Below, in pieces: positions 58,573 to 64,000 of a DNA stretch of 64,000 nucleotides. The position numbers and the translations under genes are program-made. Numbering within the stretch: position 1 is the stretch's first letter; each line of letters opens with the position of its first letter. The notes beneath the pieces were generated by a model. It was not told the origin of the DNA. It searched no databases and saw only the letters and a list, made by a program, of their open reading frames with translations. The DNA is from Aquabacterium sp. NJ1 (lineage in GTDB: Bacteria > Pseudomonadota > Gammaproteobacteria > Burkholderiales > Burkholderiaceae_C), in contig NZ_JRKM01000001.1 in NCBI RefSeq assembly GCF_000768065.1, positions 1,798,001-1,862,000 of the forward strand, written 5' to 3'.

Positions 58573-59802
58573 TTAAAAGTTGCCTACGAACCAATCGCGT
58601 ACACGACCAAACAAGGTCTGAACAGACCCGGCTTGTTGCGCCGCCTTCATCCCGCGCATGCGCGCGAGTCTTGCCTCTTCGAGCAAGCCCATGACGGTGG
58701 CCGAGCGAGGGCTGGCCACCATGTCGTGCAGTGCGCCTGAGTACAAGGGCGTGCCCTTGCGCACAGGCTTCAAGAAGATGTCTTCGGCCAGCTCGACCAT
58801 GCCCGGCATCACCGCCGAGCCGCCGGTCAGCACGATGCCGGAAGACAGCAACTCTTCATAACCAGACTCGCGGATCACCTGGTGAACCAGCGAGAAGATC
58901 TCTTCAACGCGCGGCTCGATCACGCCGGCCAGGGCCTGACGCGAGAGCATGCGTGGTGCGCGGTCACCCAGGCCCGGCACTTCGACTTGTTCATTGGGAT
59001 CAGCCAGCAGTTGCTTGGCCACACCGAAGTCCACCTTGATGTCTTCGGCGTCCTTCGTGGGTGTGCGCAGGGCCATCGCGATGTCGCTGGTGATGAGGTC
59101 ACCGGCGATGGGGATCACGGCCGTGTGGCGCACCGAGCCATCGGTGAAGATCGAGACATCCGTGGTGCCTGCGCCGATGTCCACCATGGCCACACCGAGC
59201 GACTTCTCGTCTTCGGTGAGCACGGCAGCAGAAGAAGCGGAGGGATTGAGGACCAGCTGTTCGGCCTCCAAGCCGCAGCGGCGAACGCACTTGACGATGT
59301 TTTCGGCGGCGCTCTGGGCTCCGGTCACGATGTGCACCTTGACCTCGAGGCGACCGCCAGACATGCCGATTGGCTCTTTGACCTCATGGCCGTCAATGAT
59401 GAACTCTTGAGGCTCAACAAGCAATAGGCGCTGGTCATTCGGGATGTTGATCGCCTTCGCGGTTTCCACCACACGTTGCACGTCGATGGGCGCAACTTCC
59501 TTGTCCCGCACGATGACCATGCCCGTGCTGTTCTGGCCGCGGATGTGGCTGCCTGTGATGCCTGTCCACACGCGGCTGATCTTGCAGTCGGCCATCAGCT
59601 CGGCCTCTTTCAAGGCTTGCTGAATGGACTGCACGGTGGCGTCGATGTTGACGACCACGCCGCGCTTGAGACCGTGGCTGGGCGCCACGCCCAGCCCTGC
59701 CAGGCGCAGGTCACCGCCCGGCATGACTTCGGCCACGACCGCCATCACTTTGGCGGTGCCGATGTCCAGCCCGACGACCAGATCCTTGTATTCCTTGGCC
59801 AT
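58573..59802 (-). CDS. ftsA: Cell division protein FtsA
   Basis: A 409-residue actin-like protein that tethers FtsZ to the membrane. KDLVVGLDIGTAKVMAVVAE is the phosphate-1 loop. The 1C domain follows near 85-165. MVDIGAGTTDVSIFTDGSVR is the phosphate-2 loop, and IVLTGGSAVMPGMVELAEDI the adenosine region. The C-terminal amphipathic helix (FGRVRDWFVGNF) is the membrane-targeting sequence. The start at 59802 fits the family; the longer frame to 59880 does not. It is 58 bp upstream of ftsZ. Confidence 0.97.
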   Translation of the reverse strand: MAKEYKDLVVGLDIGTAKVMAVVAEVMPGGDLRLAGLGVAPSHGLKRGVVVNIDATVQSIQQALKEAELMADCKISRVWTGITGSHIRGQNSTGMVIVRDKEVAPIDVQRVVETAKAINIPNDQRLLLVEPQEFIIDGHEVKEPIGMSGGRLEVKVHIVTGAQSAAENIVKCVRRCGLEAEQLVLNPSASSAAVLTEDEKSLGVAMVDIGAGTTDVSIFTDGSVRHTAVIPIAGDLITSDIAMALRTPTKDAEDIKVDFGVAKQLLADPNEQVEVPGLGDRAPRMLSRQALAGVIEPRVEEIFSLVHQVIRESGYEELLSSGIVLTGGSAVMPGMVELAEDIFLKPVRKGTPLYSGALHDMVASPRSATVMGLLEEARLARMRGMKAAQQAGSVQTLFGRVRDWFVGNF

Positions 59803-59815
59803 GGTGTGTGTGGAT

Positions 59816-60709
59816 TTATCTGGTTGAAGACGAAGGTTTGTTGTTGGCCGGCGCGTTGTGTGCAGCCACCGGTTTGGCAACGACGGGTTTCTTGATCACA
59901 GGGGCCTTCTGGCCATCCTGCAAAGTGGTCAGGCCACGCAGCTTGACGGCGTAGCCCTCGGGGTAACGCAGGTCGGCGTGGGCCAGGGGGGCGGGGTACT
60001 GGCGCTGGAGCTCGGGCAAGGTGCGCACGAAGCGATCGACGCGCGCCTGCACCTCCTCCGGCCCACCGCGACCCAGCTCGATCGTGGCATCGTTGTCCAG
60101 CTCGACACTCCAGGAGCCGCGCTCGGTCAGCTTGAGCGTGTCGATCTCACCAAGCGGTGCGAGCACGGGCTTGAGGCGCTGCAGCATGTCGAGCATGGCC
60201 TTGGCTTCGCCAGCGCTGGGGTTGAGCGGCGCTTCGAGCGTGGGCAGGTGCTCGTCTTCCACATCACCGAGATTGGCATCGAACACCTCGCCGTAGGTGT
60301 TGACCAGCTCGTCTTCGCTGTCCTCGTGGTGCCAGTAGGCCGCAGGGCGGTGCTCTTCCAGCACGACACGCAGCTCGTTGGGCCACACGCGGCGCACCAC
60401 GGCCTTGCGCACCCAGGGCACCGACTCGAAGATCTCGCGGCTGCGGTTGAGGTTCACGTTGAAGAAGCCGCCGTGCATGCGCGGCACGACGTTGGCGCGC
60501 ACCGTGGCCAGGTTGTTGCGCTCCAGGTCGCCTTCGAGCTGCACCTTCTGCAGGTTGAAGTAGGGCAAGCGGGTCAGCTTGGTGACACCCGCGGCCAGCA
60601 ACAGCCCGATCGCCACCACCAGCAAGGCAGAAGCGGCAGCGTTCATCCAGAGGACGTCTTGCGGCGTCTCTTCCGGTGCGCTGAAGCTGTTGAGGGCGGC
60701 GGCCTGCAT
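59816..60709 (-). CDS. ftsQ: Cell division protein FtsQ
   Basis: A 297-residue bitopic divisome protein. The short cytoplasmic N terminus is followed by one membrane helix (ASALLVVAIGLLLAAGVTKL). The POTRA domain is at about 50-125 (FNLQKVQLEGDLERNNLATV), and the beta-domain follows (WPNELRVVLEEHRPAAYWHH, DRFVRTLPELQRQYPAPLAH, LRYPEGYAVKLRGL). A basic, proline/alanine-rich C-terminal tail (VIKKPVVAKPVAAHNAPANN) is an extension beyond the core. It is 13 bp upstream of ftsA. Confidence 0.95.
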   Translation of the reverse strand: MQAAALNSFSAPEETPQDVLWMNAAASALLVVAIGLLLAAGVTKLTRLPYFNLQKVQLEGDLERNNLATVRANVVPRMHGGFFNVNLNRSREIFESVPWVRKAVVRRVWPNELRVVLEEHRPAAYWHHEDSEDELVNTYGEVFDANLGDVEDEHLPTLEAPLNPSAGEAKAMLDMLQRLKPVLAPLGEIDTLKLTERGSWSVELDNDATIELGRGGPEEVQARVDRFVRTLPELQRQYPAPLAHADLRYPEGYAVKLRGLTTLQDGQKAPVIKKPVVAKPVAAHNAPANNKPSSSTR

Positions 60710-60736
60710 GGCGGTCGTGGCTTCTTTCAGTGAGGG

Positions 60737-61708
60737 TCAGCGGACACTGTCCAGGCTGGCCGAGGCCAGCAGGTGGACACACAGTTGTTCATAGCTCAGG
60801 CCAGCCACCTTGGCCGACATGGGCACCAGGGAATGGCCGGTCATGCCCGGCGAGGTGTTGATCTCCAGCAGGAAGGGTTGGCGGTCCGACTGGCGGATCA
60901 TCACGTCGGCACGCGCCCAGCCCCGGCAACCCAGGGTCTTGAACGCCCGCACCACCTGGCGCTGGATCTCAGCCTCTTCGTCGGCAGCGAGCTGGCTGGG
61001 GCACAGGTACTTCACGTCGTCGGTGAAGTACTTGTTCTGGTAGTCGTAGTTGCCACCGGGCGCGACGATGCGGATCACGGGCAGGGCCTGCGCCTCGCCT
61101 TCAACGATCAATACCGGGCAGGTGGTCTCTTCGCCTTCGATGAACTGCTCGCACAACACTTCGGGGTCGTGCTGCGCAGCGGCGGCATAAGCGGCAGCGC
61201 ACTGCGCAGGGTCGGTCACCTTGGTCAGGCCGATGGACGAGCCTTCGCGTGCGGGCTTGACGATCATGGGGGCGCCCAGGGCAGTCAGGGCATGCGCGCA
61301 GTCTTCGGCGCTGGACACCATGCGCCAGTCCGGCGTGGGCAAGCCTTCGAAGCGCCAGATGCGCTTGGTCATGATCTTGTCCATCGCAATGCTGGACGCC
61401 ATCACCCCGGAGCCGGTGTACGGAATCTTCAGCAACTCCAGAGCGCCTTGCACGGTGCCGTCTTCACCACCACGGCCATGCAGCGCGATGAACACGCGGT
61501 CCACGCCTTCGGCCTTGAGCTCCTGCAGCGGGCGCTCGGCAGGATCAAAAGCAAAGGCGTTAACGCCTTGTGACTGCAAGGCCTTGAGCACGCCCGAGCC
61601 GGACATGATGGACACATCACGCTCGGCCGAGGTGCCGCCAAACAGCACGGCCACCTTGCCCAGGCTGGCCGGGTCGATGCGGGGCGCTTGGAGTGGGATG
61701 GTGCTCAT
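60737..61708 (-). CDS. ddl: D-alanine-D-alanine ligase
   Basis: A 323-residue ATP-grasp ligase making the D-Ala-D-Ala dipeptide for peptidoglycan. [20 protein letters not shown] is the N-terminal motif. [20 protein letters not shown] is the substrate loop. [17 protein letters not shown] is the ATP-binding strand. [20 protein letters not shown] and [18 protein letters not shown] hold the metal ligands. It lies between murC (2 bp) and ftsQ (27 bp), the usual ddlB place. Confidence 0.97.
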   Translation of the reverse strand: MSTIPLQAPRIDPASLGKVAVLFGGTSAERDVSIMSGSGVLKALQSQGVNAFAFDPAERPLQELKAEGVDRVFIALHGRGGEDGTVQGALELLKIPYTGSGVMASSIAMDKIMTKRIWRFEGLPTPDWRMVSSAEDCAHALTALGAPMIVKPAREGSSIGLTKVTDPAQCAAAYAAAAQHDPEVLCEQFIEGEETTCPVLIVEGEAQALPVIRIVAPGGNYDYQNKYFTDDVKYLCPSQLAADEEAEIQRQVVRAFKTLGCRGWARADVMIRQSDRQPFLLEINTSPGMTGHSLVPMSAKVAGLSYEQLCVHLLASASLDSVR

Positions 61709-61710
61709 GC

Positions 61711-63120
61711 TCAGTGCTTCTCTTTCAACAGCTCGGCCGTCTTGCCGGCCACGGTCCCGATCGAGCCGGCGCCCATGCAGATCACCACGTCGCCACCTCG
61801 GGCGTTGGTCGCAATGCTCTGCGGCAGCTCGGCCACGTCGTCCACAAAAATCGGTTCCACCTTGCCGGCCACGCGCACGGCACGGGTCAGGGCGCGGCCG
61901 TCGGCGGCCACGATGGGCGCTTCGCCAGCGGCGTACACCTCGGTCAGCAACACGGCATCGGCCGTGCCCAGCACCTTGACGAAGTCTTCAAAACAATCGC
62001 GGGTGCGGGTGTAGCGGTGCGGCTGGAAGGCCAGCACCAGGCGCTGGCCGGGGAAGGCGCCACGGGCCGCGCTGATCACGGCGGCCATCTCCACCGGGTG
62101 GTGGCCGTAATCGTCGATCAAGGTGACCTGGCCGCCATCGGCCGTCTTGAACTCGCCATAACGCTGGAAGCGGCGGCCCACGCCGGTGAAGGCGCCCAGC
62201 GCCTGGATGATGGGCTCGTCAGGCAGCTCGATCTCGGTGGCCACGGCAATCGCCGCCAGCGCGTTGAGCACGTTGTGCACCCCAGGCAGGTTGAGCGTGA
62301 CGGTGATGTCGGGCATGACCACACCATTGCGACGCTGCACCACGAAGCGCATCTGGCCACCGGCCAGCGCTTCGACGTTGACGGCGCGCACCTGGGCGTC
62401 TTCACCAAAACCGTAGGTGATGACGGGACGCGAAATCAGCGGGATGATGGAGCGCACGCCCGGGTCGTCGGCGCACAGGATGGCCGAGCCGTAGAAGGGC
62501 ATGCGGTGCAGGAAGTCCACGAAAGCCTGCTTGAGCCTGGCGAAGTCGTGGCCATAGGTGTCCATGTGGTCGGCGTCGATGTTGGTGACGACCGACATGA
62601 TGGGCAGCAGGTTCAGGAAGGAGGCATCCGACTCATCGGCCTCGACCACGATGTACTCGCCCTTGCCCAGAGCCGAGTTGGCACCGGCGCTGTTGAGCTT
62701 GCCACCGATGACGAAGGTCGGGTCCACGCCGGCTTCGGCCAGGATGGAGGTGACCAGCGAGGTGGTGGTGGTCTTGCCGTGCGTGCCGGCGATGGCGATG
62801 CCTTTGCGCAGGCGCATCAGCTCGGCCAGCATCACGGCCCGCGGTACCACGGGGATGCGTTTCGCGCGCGCGGCGATCACCTCGGGGTTGTCGCCCTTCA
62901 CGGCGGTGGAGGTGACCACGGCCTCGGCGCCCTCGATGTGGGCGGCTTCATGGCCCACATGCACCTGGATGCCCAGCGAAGCCAGGCGGCGCGAGGTGGC
63001 GCTGTCCGACTGGTCGGAGCCCGATACGGTGTAGCCCAGGTTGTGCAGGATCTCGGCGATGCCGCTCATGCCGGCACCACCAATGCCCACGAAATGGATG
63101 TGTTTGACGGCGTGCTTCAT
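61711..63120 (-). CDS. murC: UDP-N-acetylmuramate-L-alanine ligase
   Basis: A 469-residue Mur ligase adding L-alanine to UDP-MurNAc. Rossmann opening: [24 protein letters not shown]-loop: [18 protein letters not shown]. Central region: [20 protein letters not shown] and [21 protein letters not shown]-terminal domain: [20 protein letters not shown] and [19 protein letters not shown]. The start overlaps the murG stop by 4 bp (ATGA). Confidence 0.98.
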   Translation of the reverse strand: MKHAVKHIHFVGIGGAGMSGIAEILHNLGYTVSGSDQSDSATSRRLASLGIQVHVGHEAAHIEGAEAVVTSTAVKGDNPEVIAARAKRIPVVPRAVMLAELMRLRKGIAIAGTHGKTTTTSLVTSILAEAGVDPTFVIGGKLNSAGANSALGKGEYIVVEADESDASFLNLLPIMSVVTNIDADHMDTYGHDFARLKQAFVDFLHRMPFYGSAILCADDPGVRSIIPLISRPVITYGFGEDAQVRAVNVEALAGGQMRFVVQRRNGVVMPDITVTLNLPGVHNVLNALAAIAVATEIELPDEPIIQALGAFTGVGRRFQRYGEFKTADGGQVTLIDDYGHHPVEMAAVISAARGAFPGQRLVLAFQPHRYTRTRDCFEDFVKVLGTADAVLLTEVYAAGEAPIVAADGRALTRAVRVAGKVEPIFVDDVAELPQSIATNARGGDVVICMGAGSIGTVAGKTAELLKEKH

Positions 63121-64000
63121 GTGGACGCCTTTGCGTTGGTTTGAGGTTTCACGTGTTGCTCGATGGCGTCGGCCACGGCAGCGGCCGATTGCAGGCGGGC
63201 CAGGCCACGCGCCTTGATGGCCATGGCCGCCAGCGCCGTGCGGTTGAGCGATTTCATCAGCTCGGCCAGCTTCGCTGGATTCAGCTCGGCCTGCGGCAGG
63301 TGGATGGCGGCGCCGTTGTCGGCCATGTAGATGGCGTTGTCACGCTGGTGGGCAGTGGTCGACACCACCAGCGGCACCAGGATGCTGGGCACGCCGGCGG
63401 CACACAGTTCGCTCACGGTGATGGCACCAGCACGGCCGATGATCACGTCGCAATCGGCCAGGCGCTGCGGCATGTTGTTGATGAAGGGCAGCACCTCGGC
63501 GTCCCTGGCGGGGTCCAGCCCGGCCTTGAGGTAGTCGGCCTTGACCGCTTCGAAGTTGGCCATGCCGGTCTGGTGCGTGATCAGCGGGCGCTGGTCGGCG
63601 GGGATCATGGCCAGGGCCTGCGGTACGGCGTCGTTGAGCGCCTTCGCGCCCAGGCTGCCGCCCACGATCAGCACGCGCAGCGGGCCGGTTCGGTTAGCGA
63701 AGCGCTCGGCCGGCGGCGCAATGGCTTCGATCTCGGCGCGCACGGGGTTGCCCGTGACCCGTGCGACCTTGTTCTTGGCGGCAGGGCCGTCAAAGCCGCA
63801 GGCCAGCACATCGGTGATGGGCAGCAGCAAGCGGTTGCTCAGCAGCATGGCCGCATCCGCATTGACCAGCACCAAGGGCAGGCCGCGGGCCACGCCCATC
63901 AGGCCGCCAGGGAAGCACACATAACCGCCCATGCCCAGCACGGCATCGGCCTGGCGCGCCTTGAGAATCTTCCAGCAATCGGCAAACGCCTTGAGCAGGC
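63117..64000 (-). CDS. murG: UDP-GlcNAc:lipid I N-acetylglucosaminyltransferase MurG, 5' end cut by window
   Basis: The C-terminal 293 or so residues of MurG, which makes lipid II at the cytoplasmic face of the membrane. The frame stays open past the internal ATG at 63941 to the window edge (residues [20 protein letters not shown]), so the true start is outside. Visible motifs: [55 protein letters not shown], the G-loop [15 protein letters not shown] and the donor-binding [20 protein letters not shown]. It leads into murC with an ATGA overlap. Confidence 0.96.
   Translation of the reverse strand, partial: LLKAFADCWKILKARQADAVLGMGGYVCFPGGLMGVARGLPLVLVNADAAMLLSNRLLLPITDVLACGFDGPAAKNKVARVTGNPVRAEIEAIAPPAERFANRTGPLRVLIVGGSLGAKALNDAVPQALAMIPADQRPLITHQTGMANFEAVKADYLKAGLDPARDAEVLPFINNMPQRLADCDVIIGRAGAITVSELCAAGVPSILVPLVVSTTAHQRDNAIYMADNGAAIHLPQAELNPAKLAELMKSLNRTALAAMAIKARGLARLQSAAAVADAIEQHVKPQTNAKAST

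Noticed and set aside
63790..63978. Small minus-strand frame at the right edge and an apparent murG start at 63941
   Set aside because: The murG frame is open to 64000 and the ATG at 63941 is internal; the small frame is out of phase.
1..64000. CRISPR arrays, tRNA/rRNA genes, insertion sequences, prophage
   Set aside because: None were recognised on either strand by eye; a dedicated tRNA or repeat scan was not possible here.

Overview
The window is high-GC, gene-dense DNA from a proteobacterium. It most resembles a betaproteobacterium of the order Burkholderiales, in the Comamonadaceae/Aquabacterium area. This placement is inferred from gene content and gene order (lptD-surA-rsmA, RNase II-like/tonB/aroE/mtgA, a dcw cluster ending in ftsQ-ftsA-ftsZ, PEP-CTERM proteins, alkB with a rubredoxin). 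No 16S rRNA gene is present. I saw no tRNA, rRNA, CRISPR array, insertion sequence or phage gene. The window is cut at both ends: in an RND efflux adaptor gene at the left and in murG at the right.

Region 1 (1-2541): a truncated RND efflux adaptor gene diverges from a TetR/AcrR-type repressor gene across a short spacer carrying a perfect inverted repeat of AcrR-operator type. A histidine phosphatase and a DUF1840 protein follow.

Region 2 (2604-23320, minus strand): a surface and energy-coupling block. Reading with transcription, it has a PEP-CTERM protein, an unknown secreted protein, a two-partner secretion pair (FhaC-like transporter and a 3629-residue FHA-type exoprotein), then an operon-like run of ExbB with a large periplasmic DUF2341/LamG-like head, two ExbD, a TonB, a porin and a coiled-coil exported protein. 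No TonB-dependent receptor accompanies it.

Region 3 (23700-34876, minus strand): a complete-looking but non-canonical type II secretion / type IV pilus-like operon. The order is gspG, gspF, gspE, PilM-, PilN-, PilO- and PilP-like genes, a lipoprotein secretin with a cohesin-like tail, and three more pseudopilins. Most junctions are 4-bp ATGA overlaps. It is followed by an EpsA-like LuxR regulator and an exported ankyrin-repeat protein.

Region 4 (35087-48426): housekeeping and accessory genes. These are a YqiA-like esterase, a GNAT acetyltransferase, an RNase II-family nuclease with tonB, aroE and mtgA, an ECF sigma factor with a zinc-finger anti-sigma factor and DoxX, and an alkane-oxidation unit (rubredoxin, alkB, divergent AraC regulator). 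A DEAD-box helicase and AmgK sugar kinase come next.

Region 5 (48601-57117): lptD-surA-rsmA, a PEP-CTERM protein, cca and a FadD6-type acyl-CoA synthetase.

Region 6 (57171-64000, minus strand): the end of the dcw cell-division cluster, murG-murC-ddl-ftsQ-ftsA-ftsZ, closed by a strong hairpin terminator.

The two most interesting stretches are region 2, where a proton-driven ExbB/ExbD/TonB motor with a lectin-like periplasmic head sits beside a giant adhesin system, and region 3, a pilus-like secretion machine with its own regulator and no identified cargo. Two very similar 19-bp sites, upstream of the ExbB operon and of the PEP-CTERM gene, may link parts of region 2.
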